Shown: one piece after another, positions 1 to 8,099 of the stretch
Layout of the letters: every line of letters begins with the position of its first letter
Numbering within the stretch: the stretch's first letter is position 1
Origin: Dehalococcoidia bacterium
GTDB taxonomy: Bacteria; Chloroflexota; Dehalococcoidia; SHYD01
DNA length: 44,762 nucleotides
NCBI GenBank assembly: GCA_009692945.1
Contig: SHYD01000013.1
Span: forward strand, 1-44,762
Direction: 5' to 3'
The notes under the pieces: model-generated
The model's input: only the letters and a program-made list of their open reading frames with translations
Database searches by the model: none
Told to the model about the DNA's origin: nothing
Translations under genes and position numbers: made by a program

Positions 1-99
1 AATGGTGCTCGCACGGTCATGACCCTGGTTCTTGCCGGACGAAGGTTCGTGGACGGGATCCTTCAAACAGAGGAGGTAAACACCGAAGCCGCGGCCTGA
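1..99 (+). CDS. C-terminal tail of a probable amidohydrolase-like enzyme (partial)
   Basis: Frame 1 is open from the window edge to a TGA at 97-99 and encodes 32 residues. The stretch reads like the last beta-strands of metal-dependent amidohydrolases, where a line of the type 'V.TVLVAGR.VV.DG.LQT.DE' is usual: here TLVLAGRRFVDGILQTEE. That resemblance is from memory of the family and the fragment is too short to prove it. All catalytic residues would lie outside the window. The next gene starts about 100 bases downstream with its own ribosome binding site. Confidence 0.35.
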   Translation, partial: NGARTVMTLVLAGRRFVDGILQTEEVNTEAAA

Positions 100-196
100 T
101 CAGACGACGATCCCGGAAGGGTATTTACACAAGATTTGACGAGAGCTCTTCCAGCCACCCCGGTGGCGCCTATTCGCTAGCAAGGAGCATCCGCCC

Positions 197-646
197 ATGA
201 CCACCACCGTCCGCCCCGAGGCAAAGTTCTTTTCGATGAAGACCCCGCTGATGGCCCAGGGCCGTATGGACAACTACGTCGCCCGCACCGATTTGATGAC
301 CGTCACGGTGAAAGTGTATGCAGCCGGCGGTGAGAACGCGATGCACATGCATCCCTACGAGGACCACGCCTTCATCGTGCTCCAAGGCCAGGCGACCTTC
401 CGCATCGATTCCGATGACAACATCCGTGTGGTGAACCCGAATGAGGGCGTCATGCTGCCCAAAACGGTGTGCTATTGGTTCCAGAGCAGCGCCCCTGAAA
501 ACCTGGTGATGCTCCGGGTGGGCGCGGCCCTCAAGTGGCCGGAGGACGGCCGGGCGTTTCCCGACGGGCGGCCCTTCGCCGGCGACTCCTACGAGAACAA
601 AGAGGTCGAGAAAATCTTCCTGGACGGCCAGTTCTTCGGAGGGTAG
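197..646 (+). CDS. Small cupin-domain protein
   Basis: This 149-residue single-domain protein is a cytosolic cupin; the substrate is unknown. Cupin motif 1 is clear: HMHPYED at residues 50-56 followed by VLQG at 61-64, giving two His and an acidic residue for metal binding. Motif 2 is atypical, because after the Pro at residue 88 the place where the third metal His usually sits is CYW (92-94). Metal binding may therefore be weak or use another ligand. ATG at 197 is preceded by AAGGAG at 182-187 with 9-base spacing, which fixes the start. Small cupins beside amidohydrolases are often auxiliary or isomerase-like proteins in ring-cleavage pathways, but nothing here decides that. Confidence 0.8.
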   Translation: MTTTVRPEAKFFSMKTPLMAQGRMDNYVARTDLMTVTVKVYAAGGENAMHMHPYEDHAFIVLQGQATFRIDSDDNIRVVNPNEGVMLPKTVCYWFQSSAPENLVMLRVGAALKWPEDGRAFPDGRPFAGDSYENKEVEKIFLDGQFFGG

Positions 647-647
647 C

Positions 648-663
648 AGCGGTTCGCCGCTAC
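648..663. repeat. Small hairpin with the CGCCGCTAC tail, just after the cupin stop
   Basis: AGCGG-TTCG-CCGCT forms a 5-bp stem at 648-661 immediately behind the cupin stop codon, and the sequence ends in CGCCGCTAC (655-663). The same tail follows the palindromes at 734, 5505 and 43836. It may act as a weak terminator for the cupin gene. Confidence 0.45.
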
Positions 664-733
664 GACCGGAGAGACCGGCTAGTTGTGCCTTCCCGAGGCC
701 GCTGAGTTGCCAGGACCTCGTCTGGCCGCCGAA

Positions 734-757
734 GGCGGGTTTCAAACCCGCCGCTAC
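734..757. repeat. Palindromic repeat GGCGGGTTT-C-AAACCCGCC with CGCCGCTAC tail
   Basis: A perfect 9-bp inverted repeat around one C (734-752) is followed by the tail CGCCGCTAC (749-757). It belongs to the same dispersed family as 5505-5527, 28726-28740 and 43836-43857. It lies between the cupin and the 3' end of the minus-strand secreted protein, where it could stop transcription from either side. Confidence 0.6.
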
Positions 758-800
758 GCCGATCCGTTGGCTAGTTAAATTGGGGGACGATAACCCTCCC

Positions 801-833
801 CTATCTGCGCCTATCTGCGCAATCTGCGGATAA
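801..833. repeat. ATCTGCG phased repeat, locus 1
   Basis: Three consecutive ATCTGCG-type units about 11 bases apart end in ATCTGCGGATAA. Related stretches occur at 20239-20268, 23345-23378 and 28526-28640. The element lies directly downstream of the minus-strand gene ending at 842. Confidence 0.6.
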
Positions 834-841
834 GCCTGCCC

Positions 842-2616
842 CTATGGCGCCTGGAACGTCCAGGGGCCGGGCCAGGCGAGCGGCGCTCCGTCGCCCTGGA
901 CACGCGGGCGCACCCGCCAGCAGTAGGAGACACCGCGCTCCAGCGGGAACGCCGCCGGGATCGCGTAGGTGTTGGCCGGCAACGTTGCGCCACCGTGGAC
1001 CAGCGCCCCATACACCATCGCCGTGGCGGTGGCCGGGTCGGTGTTGAAGCTGCGGTCCTTGCTGACCTGCACCTCGTAGTAGAAGACAGCGGGATTCGAG
1101 TTCGCCCAGGTGAGCGCGGGGGTCAGCGAAGAGACGGTTGACCCCGTTGCGGGACTGGCAGGACTGACGGTATCGCTCGCGGCCTTGGGGGTGCGGTAGT
1201 TCCACGATCCCCAGGCGCTCCAGTCGGCTTCGGTGGGGGTACCGGTGGCCGCGGTGGTGCGCACCCGCCAGAAGTAGGTCATGTCGGGCAGCAGGCCGTA
1301 CCAGGCAGGCGGCGCTGGCAGCGTGAAGCTGGTCTCGACGTCCCGGATGATATCAACCGCCGGGCCGTCGCCGTTGAAGGGGACGTTCTGGAGTTCATAC
1401 TGGGTGGTTCCCGGCGGCTTGGTCCAGGTGAGCGTCACGTCGAACCGGTCGAACACGGTGCCGTTGGCGGGCGCGCCGCCGCCAGCCCCTGGCTTGACGA
1501 TGCTAAACAGTGTGAACCTTGGTGAAATGGTCCACCATCACTCCCAGCACGCCATCACTTTGGTTCACCACCCGGGTGGGCCGGGGATCGACCGTATTTC
1601 CCACCACTACGCCGCCTTTGACGGTGGCCAGGGTCCGTCCCCCGAGATCGCCGGCGGTCAGGTTGACCTCCAGATCAACGGCGGCCAGCAGGTTCACCCC
1701 TGAGCTGGTGGTGACCTCCACCGTTTTAGCCAACACCACCCCACCGCTGACGGTGACACCCGCGGGCGCCTCGTTGATGCCGGCAACGTTCACCGCGGTG
1801 GCTTCAGCGAAAACCCCGGGCGGTATATGAACCGTCACGCCACCGTCCACCGCAGCCCCACCGCCCACCAAAACATCACCGCCGCCCGGGCCCACCACCT
1901 GCCGCACCGGAGCCGGGGCCGCGGCGGCGCCGCCCAACACCAACGAAAGGTTGTCGGCGTAACCGTCGTTGTAAGCGCCCTCCACCCGGGTGAACAGCAG
2001 CACCACCTGTGCCTTGCGGGCGCCCATCGGAACGACGCCGGAAATCGAACGGGCCATCAACCCGGTGGCGAAGCCGCGGTCGGCCACGGTGACAGGGCCG
2101 ATGGCAGCGGTGGCGAGGTCCCGTCCGTAATCGTCTTGGAAGCTGACCGTCAGGCTGGCGTTATCGCCCTGGCACTGGAACCCGCCAAGGTAGCCCGACA
2201 AGGTGAACCCGAGCCCGCCCTGATCGATGGCGGCAACATCGCCCGCGAGGTCATAACCTGGGTTCCCGTGGCGTTGAGGCCGGCTGGCCCGCCGGGGCAA
2301 AGAGCCCTCTGCCCCGGCTCACGGGGCCCGCATCCAATGCGGTGGGGAGGCCGCCCGCCGACCCGTACTGCACCTGAGTGAGACTGCCCGATACCACCCA
2401 TCCGCTGGGCCGCTGCACGTCCACCGCGTTGGTGGCGGTGGCGCCGGTCTCGGCGTCCCCGTTCACGATGAGGTTGAGCCCGAGAGCGGCGAACGTTGAA
2501 TCCGTCCGTGGCGGCGCCTGCGGGCCTGGCGGGGTTCCTTGAGCCGTTGCTGCCAGGGGCATCACCGAGGCCGCCATAATGCTGGCGAGCGCGAGCAGAC
2601 GGAATGCAGATCGCAT
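842..2616 (-). pseudogene. Secreted multidomain FN3-like surface protein, frameshifted
   Basis: Repaired, this would be about 591 residues. It starts at ATG 2616 (GGAGG 6-7 bases upstream) with a signal peptide (MRSAFRLLALASIM..., AxA before Gln26). A carbohydrate-binding-like region follows (NGDAETG near the start, NDGYADNLSL near its end), then a ZU5-like stretch, then two FN3-like repeats containing WRVR motifs. The coding signal jumps frame three times: near 2302 (one base seems missing from a C run), near 2263 (one base missing), and near 1505 (one base extra, where HTV-stop should read on into FSIVKPGAG). Similarity to the broken gene at 43928-44762 supports the joined reading. It is either a decaying gene or carries assembly indels. 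Confidence 0.7.
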
Positions 2617-2790
2617 CGAAGCCCTCCGAGGCAGGTGGACAAAGGTTGGCAGGGTGCTCCGATGCTAACACCCGGCCAAGGGGCTGGCAATCACGTCACG
2701 CATTTTTTGCCGCTCCCGCCTCGTCCATTGGCGATCCGCCTATCATGGTGGTGACCGATGCCAGTCCCTACCGCACGTTTTGGAGTCAGT

Positions 2791-3555
2791 ATGAACCCTT
2801 TCGACCTCACTGGACGGGTCGCCATCGTCACCGGGGGCAACGGCGGCATTGGGCTCGGCATGGCCCGGGGGCTGGCCGCCGCGGGGGCGAGGGTGGTGCT
2901 CGCGGCGCGCGATGCGGCCAAGGGGGCGGCTGCCGTCGCTGGAATCGAGGCCGAGGGCGGTATCGCCCGCTTCGCTGCAACCGACGTGCGGGACGAAGCG
3001 TCGGTGGCCCGGCTGATCGACGCCACCGCCAAGGACCTCGGCCGCATCGACATCCTGGTCAACAACGCCGGAGTCAACCTCCGAAAGCAGCCGCAGGACT
3101 ACAGCCTCGAAGAATGGGAAGGACTCTTGAGCGCCAACCTCACCAGCGCCTTTCTGTGCTCCAAGGCCGCCTATGCCTATATGCAACGGGCTGGTTCGGG
3201 CAAGATCATCAACGTGGGGTCCATGATGTCGCTGTTCGGGTCAGCCTGGGCCACACCCTACGCCGCCACCAAGGGCGGCGTCGTTCAGCTCACTCGGGGG
3301 CTGGCGGTGGCCTGGGCCAGAGACGGCATCCAGGTGAACGCGGTGCTGCCGGGCTGGATCGATACCGAGCTGACCGCCGCCACCCGCCGCGAGATAGAGG
3401 GCTTTCATCAGCGCATCGTCGAACGCACGCCGGCCGGCCGCTGGGGCGTCGGGTCTGATCTCGCTGGGGTCGCCGTCTTCCTGGCAAGCGCCGCATCGGA
3501 TTTTGTCACGGGGGCTGCGATTCCCGTCGACGGCGGGTATTCGGTCCAGGGATAG
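2791..3555 (+). CDS. Short-chain dehydrogenase/reductase (SDR), classical type
   Basis: A 254-residue NAD(P)-dependent oxidoreductase of the 3-oxoacyl-reductase/glucose-dehydrogenase-like branch. The cofactor motif TGGNGGIG is at residues 14-21, NNAG at 91-94, catalytic Ser144 in NVGS, and Tyr157-xxx-Lys161 in YAATK. The C-terminus ends in the usual TGAAIPVDGGYS. ATG at 2791 has GGAG 5-6 bases upstream; an earlier in-frame ATG at 2758 would add 11 unconserved residues, so 2791 is preferred. The gene runs divergently from the broken surface protein and converges on a second SDR. The substrate cannot be read from the sequence. Confidence 0.92.
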   Translation: MNPFDLTGRVAIVTGGNGGIGLGMARGLAAAGARVVLAARDAAKGAAAVAGIEAEGGIARFAATDVRDEASVARLIDATAKDLGRIDILVNNAGVNLRKQPQDYSLEEWEGLLSANLTSAFLCSKAAYAYMQRAGSGKIINVGSMMSLFGSAWATPYAATKGGVVQLTRGLAVAWARDGIQVNAVLPGWIDTELTAATRREIEGFHQRIVERTPAGRWGVGSDLAGVAVFLASAASDFVTGAAIPVDGGYSVQG

Positions 3556-3559
3556 GACA

Positions 3560-3645
3560 CAAGGAGGGGAAAATGGATGAATCGATGGTCACGACCGCGT
3601 TCTCGATCGAACCGGCCTATCGAAACTCTCAGGCGTCAGGAGATC
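3560..3645 (+). other. Orphan ribosome binding site and start codon with no gene behind it
   Basis: Seventeen bases after the first SDR stop is a strong AAGGAGGGG followed by AAA and ATG at 3573, exactly as at a real gene start. The frame reads MDESMVTTAFSIEPAYRNSQ, then runs antisense into the 3' end of the convergent SDR (stop at 3636). The long continuation to 4214 is the complement of that SDR and is not credible. The likely reading is the 5' remnant of a gene deleted between the two SDRs, or a very short peptide. Confidence 0.35.
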
Positions 3646-4406
3646 CCGTACGGGCCCCCGGCGACGGTGATGGTGGCGCCGGAAACGTATCCAGCGGACT
3701 GGGAGCAAAGGTAGGCCACCGCACCGCCAATATCCTCGGGCTGGCACACCCGTCCGAAGGGGTAGGTCTCGTAGAGGGCCTTCAGGTCCTCCACGCCTCC
3801 GACGGCGCGCATGAGCCGCCGGCCCATGTCGGTCTCCACCAGTCCGGGGCGGACCACATTGACCCGGATGCCGTGCCGCTGCTCTTCGAGGGAAAGCGCG
3901 GTGGCCAGCGCCTCCATCGCCCGCTTGGCCGCAGTGTATGGTGCGCCGTTGGCGCGGGGACGGTCCGCGCCCGTGGAGGAGATGAACACGATATCGCCAC
4001 GGTCCTGCTTCCTGAGATACGGCAAAGCCGCTTTGCTGCAGTAGTACGACCCGTAGAAATGAATGTTCATCACCCGCTGCAGTTCGGCGATCTCGGTATC
4101 GAACACCGCGTTGCCGCGGGAGGCGATGCCCGCGTTATTCACCACGATGTCCAGCCGCCCGAAGTCGGCCGCTACTTGATCGACCATCGCCTTCACGGTT
4201 TCGTAATCGGATGATAGGTCGCAGCAGTAGGTGCGGACGGTGCGGCCCAGGGCTTCGAGTTCACGTTGGGTCTCCTGCGCTGCGGCCTCATCTCTGCGAT
4301 AGTTGATGGCGATATCCGCGCCGTCTCGAGCCAGGCACAGGGCTATCCCTTTGCCGATGCCTCTGCTGCTGCCGGTAACGAGCGCCACTCTTCCTGCCAG
4401 ACTCAC
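3636..4406 (-). CDS. Short-chain dehydrogenase/reductase, 3-ketoacyl-ACP-reductase-like
   Basis: A 256-residue SDR: TGSSRGIG at residues 11-18, NNAG at 90-93, catalytic Ser near 143-144 (FISS), and Tyr157-xxx-Lys161 in YTAAK; the C-terminal stretch SGATITVAGG is normal. GTG at 4406 is chosen because AGGAG lies 8 bases upstream and the protein then begins just before the first beta-strand; an in-frame extension to 4478 carries no conserved residues. It follows the universal stress protein gene on the same strand with an 83-base gap, so the two may be cotranscribed. It is only distantly similar to the neighbouring plus-strand SDR and does not look like a recent duplicate. Confidence 0.9.
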   Translation of the reverse strand: MSLAGRVALVTGSSRGIGKGIALCLARDGADIAINYRRDEAAAQETQRELEALGRTVRTYCCDLSSDYETVKAMVDQVAADFGRLDIVVNNAGIASRGNAVFDTEIAELQRVMNIHFYGSYYCSKAALPYLRKQDRGDIVFISSTGADRPRANGAPYTAAKRAMEALATALSLEEQRHGIRVNVVRPGLVETDMGRRLMRAVGGVEDLKALYETYPFGRVCQPEDIGGAVAYLCSQSAGYVSGATITVAGGPYGIS

Positions 4407-4489
4407 GATGGTACTCCTGTCGATGGGTTTCGAATCACGTCGATCCGCTGCTGGCCGCCGGACCTCGCCGGCCGGCAAAGCCCCTTGCG

Positions 4490-5392
4490 TTATCCGGCCG
4501 AGGATCGCGCCCTGACCACCAGCACCGGGCCGTGGCTTTCGTGGATCACCCGATCGGCGACACTCCCAAGGATGGTGCGCCCCAGCCCGGAACGGCCGTG
4601 GGACGAGACCACAATCAGCGTTCCCGGCACGTGGTTGGCCGCTTCGATCAGGTGGCTGACCGGCCCGCCCACTCCGACGACGGTGTCACAAATGAGGCCG
4701 GCGCCACTCACCTGCGCCGCCTTTTCGTCTAGGTACTCCCCCGCCGCGGCCTTCAGCTCGCTCACGATGTCGATCGGGTAGGCAACATAGTTTGACCCGG
4801 CGAAGAGTTCGACCTCGCTGGGCACCACCTGCACCAGCGTAACGGTCAGCTTGAGCCGCCGGGCAAGCTCAGCGGCGTAGGGCAGCGCGGCCTCAGCGAG
4901 ATCGGAGCCGTCGAGTCCAACCAGCACTCGAGCCAGGCTCACCACCGTCTTGCCGTCGCGCGGCGGCCGGAGGGTGAGCACAGGGATCGAACTGCCGTGG
5001 ATCAGATGGTCGGTGACGCTGCCCACCATCCACCGCTCCAGGCCGGCACGGCCATGGGTGGCGAGCGCAATCAGTTCAATCCCCTGATGGGCGGCGTACT
5101 GCAGGAGGGTGTCCGCCACCGGCCCGGACAGCACCGCCTCGCGAACCTCCAGACCCCTACTCCGTAATTGCGTGGCCTTTTCGTCCAGGTAACGCCGGGC
5201 GCTGGATTCGGCCTCCGCCCCCTGCTGGCCCAAGAAGGCCTCGTGCGCCGCGCTTACGCCCGCGGGCGGCATCGGCACCACGTTGACGAGGGTGATCTCG
5301 CCCTGAAATGACCGGGCGATGTCTTCGGCATAGGGCAATGCCGCCTCGGCCAGCGCAGACCCATCCAGCGGAACCAGAACTTTGCCTAGCAT
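4490..5392 (-). CDS. Tandem universal stress protein (two UspA domains)
   Basis: A 300-residue cytosolic protein made of two UspA domains (about 1-145 and 155-300). Each begins with a beta-strand and DGS (VLVPLDGS near the N-terminus, VLVGLDGS in the middle) and ends with the ATP-binding pattern G-x2-G-x9-G-S: THGRAGLERWMVGS and SHGRSGLGRTILGS. This pattern marks the ATP-binding class of USPs. ATG 5392 is supported by GAGGAG 8 bases upstream. Tandem USPs are common in Chloroflexota and Actinobacteria as stress or dormancy proteins; the role here is inferred from family alone. Confidence 0.93.
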   Translation of the reverse strand: MLGKVLVPLDGSALAEAALPYAEDIARSFQGEITLVNVVPMPPAGVSAAHEAFLGQQGAEAESSARRYLDEKATQLRSRGLEVREAVLSGPVADTLLQYAAHQGIELIALATHGRAGLERWMVGSVTDHLIHGSSIPVLTLRPPRDGKTVVSLARVLVGLDGSDLAEAALPYAAELARRLKLTVTLVQVVPSEVELFAGSNYVAYPIDIVSELKAAAGEYLDEKAAQVSGAGLICDTVVGVGGPVSHLIEAANHVPGTLIVVSSHGRSGLGRTILGSVADRVIHESHGPVLVVRARSSAG

Positions 5393-5504
5393 GAGGCGTT
5401 CTCCTCGGTAAATCAGGTGTCCGGACGATCGGGCGGGCCAGCGACCCTCAGTGTACCATCAGCCCAAAAGCGGAAGCGGGGTTCGCCCATTGGACGGATG
5501 GCAG

Positions 5505-5527
5505 GGCGACGCGTGCGTCGCCGCTAC
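5505..5527. repeat. Palindromic repeat GGCGACGC-GT-GCGTCGCC with CGCCGCTAC tail
   Basis: A perfect 8-bp stem around GT (5505-5522) with the constant tail CGCCGCTAC at 5519-5527. It abuts the 3' end of the GMC oxidoreductase gene on the minus strand and may serve as its terminator. It is nearly identical in core and tail to the element at 43836-43857. Confidence 0.6.
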
Positions 5528-7035
5528 CCCAGCGCCTCGATAATGTCCGACACCACCTCGCCAATCATGATGGCGGTCAGGTTGGTGTTGGCATGGGGCA
5601 CCACCGGCATGATGGAGGCATCGGCCACCCAGAGGTTATCGATGCCGTGAACCCGCAAACGGTGGTCGACCACCGTTTGCGGGTCGGAGGCGGGCCCCAT
5701 CTTGCAGGTGCCGGCCCCGTGGTGGTAGCTGTCGTGGGTGGTCCTCGCAAAGGCCGCCCAGTCGTCGCCGTGGGATGGCTGCATCAGCGGCCCGTAGTAT
5801 TTCGCCAGCGAAGGGTGCCCCACCAGATCGGTGATAAACCCCATGGTGGCGGTCATTGCCCGCACGTCTTCGGGATCCTCCAACATCCGGGCGTCCACCT
5901 CCGGGACCGCCTCCGGATCGACGCCGGTGAACACCAACCGCCCTCGGGAGCGCTGCTCCAGCAGGTGCGCAGAGATCGACATCATCCGCCGGATCCCGGG
6001 AACCTCGGCGGGCGGACGCATGAAAATATGGAAGTTCGCGCCCGGCAGACCGGGATCGCTCTTGGTCATGAGCCGGAACCGGGGCACAATCCAGTCCTCG
6101 GTGAACCCGGTCGGGCCGTCGAAGGTCATCTGGACCACGGCGTGGTCCTGGTAATTTTCCCCCACGCCGGGCAACTCCCTGACCTGGGCGATCCCCAGGC
6201 GCTGCAATTCCGGCGCCGGACCGATGCCGGACAACATCAACACCTGCGGACTGTGGAAGGCTCCCGCGGTGAGCACGAAGCGGTCCGCGTGGGCACGCAG
6301 GGTCAGGCCGTCCCTGCGGTATTCCACAAAGCCGGCCCGGCTGCCGGAAACACCCAACCGGATCGCCAGGGCGCCGGCGATGATCGTGAGGTTCGGGCGG
6401 TCCCGTGCGCCGGCCAGATAGGCCACGGCGGTGGACTGCCGCCGCCCGTCTTTGATGGAGTACGGCGACGCGCAGACGCCGAAGGGGTCCGGCCCGTTGA
6501 GATCGGGACAGGTCGGGAGTCCCATACTCAGCGCTCGGTCGATATAGGCACGGACCGGCTCGGAGGCCGGCGTGTCGAGCAAGAAGGGTCGTTCGATGTG
6601 AAGCGGCCCGCTGGAGCCATGGATCGGATCGTCGGGGAAGTCCCGGTCCGATTCCATACGCCGCAATACCGGCAGCAGTTCGTCGTAGGACCAGCCGGGA
6701 TTGCCCAGCGCGGCCCAGCCATCGAGGTCGCGCTTAGTGGGGCGGGGCGCCGCCATCGCGTTCACCGACGAACCCCCGCCCATAACGCGGCCCGCCAGCG
6801 AATAGAAGACGCTGCCGTCGGCCAGACGCGTGGTGGGGTAGAGCGTCACGTAGGGCGATTCCAGCAGCAGGCGGGTCTGGAGCGAGGCATCGGAGATCAG
6901 CTCCGGCAGGGGCCGGGGGTCCGGCCCCGCCTCCAGCAGCAGCACCCGCCGGTGGGGATCTTCCGAGAGACGGACCGCTGCGGCGCAGCCCGCCGATCCG
7001 CCCCCGACGACGACGACATCGAACCCTCTCTGCAT
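5524..7035 (-). CDS. GMC family FAD-dependent oxidoreductase
   Basis: A 503-residue glucose-methanol-choline oxidoreductase, which oxidises an alcohol group using FAD. The N-terminal Rossmann motif VVVGGGSAG is at about residues 8-16, with LLLEAG closing the ADP-binding fold. The GMC signature GRVMGGGSSVNAM follows, the second signature is GAFHSPQVLMLSGIGP, and the C-terminal active site holds the His in VVPHANTN. The length is typical. ATG 7035 has GAAGG 6 bases upstream. It is a choline-dehydrogenase-like member, but the sequence does not show the substrate. It sits downstream of a histidine kinase on the same strand. Confidence 0.93.
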   Translation of the reverse strand: MQRGFDVVVVGGGSAGCAAAVRLSEDPHRRVLLLEAGPDPRPLPELISDASLQTRLLLESPYVTLYPTTRLADGSVFYSLAGRVMGGGSSVNAMAAPRPTKRDLDGWAALGNPGWSYDELLPVLRRMESDRDFPDDPIHGSSGPLHIERPFLLDTPASEPVRAYIDRALSMGLPTCPDLNGPDPFGVCASPYSIKDGRRQSTAVAYLAGARDRPNLTIIAGALAIRLGVSGSRAGFVEYRRDGLTLRAHADRFVLTAGAFHSPQVLMLSGIGPAPELQRLGIAQVRELPGVGENYQDHAVVQMTFDGPTGFTEDWIVPRFRLMTKSDPGLPGANFHIFMRPPAEVPGIRRMMSISAHLLEQRSRGRLVFTGVDPEAVPEVDARMLEDPEDVRAMTATMGFITDLVGHPSLAKYYGPLMQPSHGDDWAAFARTTHDSYHHGAGTCKMGPASDPQTVVDHRLRVHGIDNLWVADASIMPVVPHANTNLTAIMIGEVVSDIIEALG

Positions 7036-7122
7036 GGTAACCTTCTTTGCGTGCTGGCCTCGGACGGCGGCTACATGCGGCGCCGCTCATGGCGCTGTCC
7101 CGTTGGAGGCGCCTTTTCACAT

Positions 7123-7151
7123 CCGCGCCACCGGGTTCCCTGGTGGCGCGG
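7123..7151 (-). terminator. Hairpin directly after the histidine kinase stop
   Basis: CCGCGCCACC and GGTGGCGCGG form a perfect 10-bp stem with a 9-base loop, one base beyond the kinase stop codon (7153-7155). No T-run follows on the minus strand, so intrinsic termination is not certain; it may instead stabilise the 3' end. Confidence 0.45.
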
Positions 7152-7152
7152 T

Positions 7153-8067
7153 TCATTTCCGGGGATCCGTCCACTCCAACCGGATCTTCGTTCCGGCGCC
7201 GGGGGCGGACACGACGGTGAACTGCCCGTGGATTGAAGCGGCCCGTTCCTGCATGATCCGGACCCCGTGGTGCATCGGGCCGACGCCGGCGGGGTCGAAC
7301 CCGACCCCGTTGTCCTCGATCTCCAACAGCCAGCCGTGCTCGGTGGCGCTGAGGTCGACGCACGCCACGGTCGCCCGGGCGTATTTCGTGACGTTCGCCA
7401 GCGCCTCCTGGGCAGTCCGGTAAATCGAAAGCTTCACTTCCGGCGACAGCACGCCCAGCGACGCGATGCTGCCGGTGAAGGCCGTGGTGGATTTGGCGGC
7501 GGCGGAGTCCACGAGACTCTGGATCAGTTCTTGAAGATCCGCTTGGACCAACTGGCCAGGCCGCAACTCCAGCAGCAGTTGCCGCATCTCCCGCAGCGCA
7601 TTGCCATTATAGGACCGGATGTCGTTCAGCGCGCTGAGTGCGTCGGCCCGGTCCCGTTCCCACAACTCGGGAAGCACGTCTGCCAGGAGCCCGGCGGAGA
7701 ACAACGTCTGGCTCACCGCATCGTGGAGCTCTCGGGCCAGCCGTTCCCGCTCCGCCGCGGCAGCAGCCTCCCCCACACGCAAACGCAACTGGGCATTCTC
7801 CAGCGCCAGCCCCACCTGCTGCGCCACCAAGGCTGCAAGTTCTTTGTCCTGCGGGCTAAACCGGCGGTTCTTCACGTAATGAACTGCGCAGACACCGCGC
7901 AACATCCCACCGGTTATGATGGGAATCGTCAAGTGCGCAGCGAAACGTTTTCCCAACTCCCGCAAAACCCGTTCATGTTCCCGGCTCAGCGGCACCCCTT
8001 TCGACCTGAGGGCGCCGCGATCGAGCTCGCCCAGCACATCATTTTGGACCCGGATTTCTCCAAGCAA
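7153..8067 (-). CDS. NarL-type sensor histidine kinase, N-terminus of GAF domain missing
   Basis: The visible 304 residues hold the second half of a GAF domain (about 1-90), a short coiled coil (90-108), a HisKA_3 dimerisation helix with the phospho-acceptor in LARELHDAVSQ (His115), and a HATPase_c domain with the N box EALANVTKYA and G1 box EDNGVGFDP. The best available start is a TTG at 8067, and the GAF-like reading extends back to about 8097, where an in-frame TAA (8107-8109) closes it. Full GAF domains need another 60-80 residues, so the gene has lost its 5' end. It lies head to head with another 5'-truncated gene. No response regulator gene is adjacent. Confidence 0.8.
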   Translation of the reverse strand: MLGEIRVQNDVLGELDRGALRSKGVPLSREHERVLRELGKRFAAHLTIPIITGGMLRGVCAVHYVKNRRFSPQDKELAALVAQQVGLALENAQLRLRVGEAAAAAERERLARELHDAVSQTLFSAGLLADVLPELWERDRADALSALNDIRSYNGNALREMRQLLLELRPGQLVQADLQELIQSLVDSAAAKSTTAFTGSIASLGVLSPEVKLSIYRTAQEALANVTKYARATVACVDLSATEHGWLLEIEDNGVGFDPAGVGPMHHGVRIMQERAASIHGQFTVVSAPGAGTKIRLEWTDPRK

Positions 8068-8099
8068 CGCGGCGCGCCCCAGGGGGCTGTCCTTATCAC

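Noticed and set aside
3573..4214. 213-codon open frame beginning at a strong ribosome binding site
   Set aside because: Almost all of it is the complement of the minus-strand SDR. Only the start region is kept, as an orphan start signal.
5593..7236. 547-codon open frame on the plus strand over the GMC oxidoreductase
   Set aside because: Long shadow frames are expected opposite GC-rich genes. The protein is low-complexity, with no domain, and the GMC motifs lie on the other strand.
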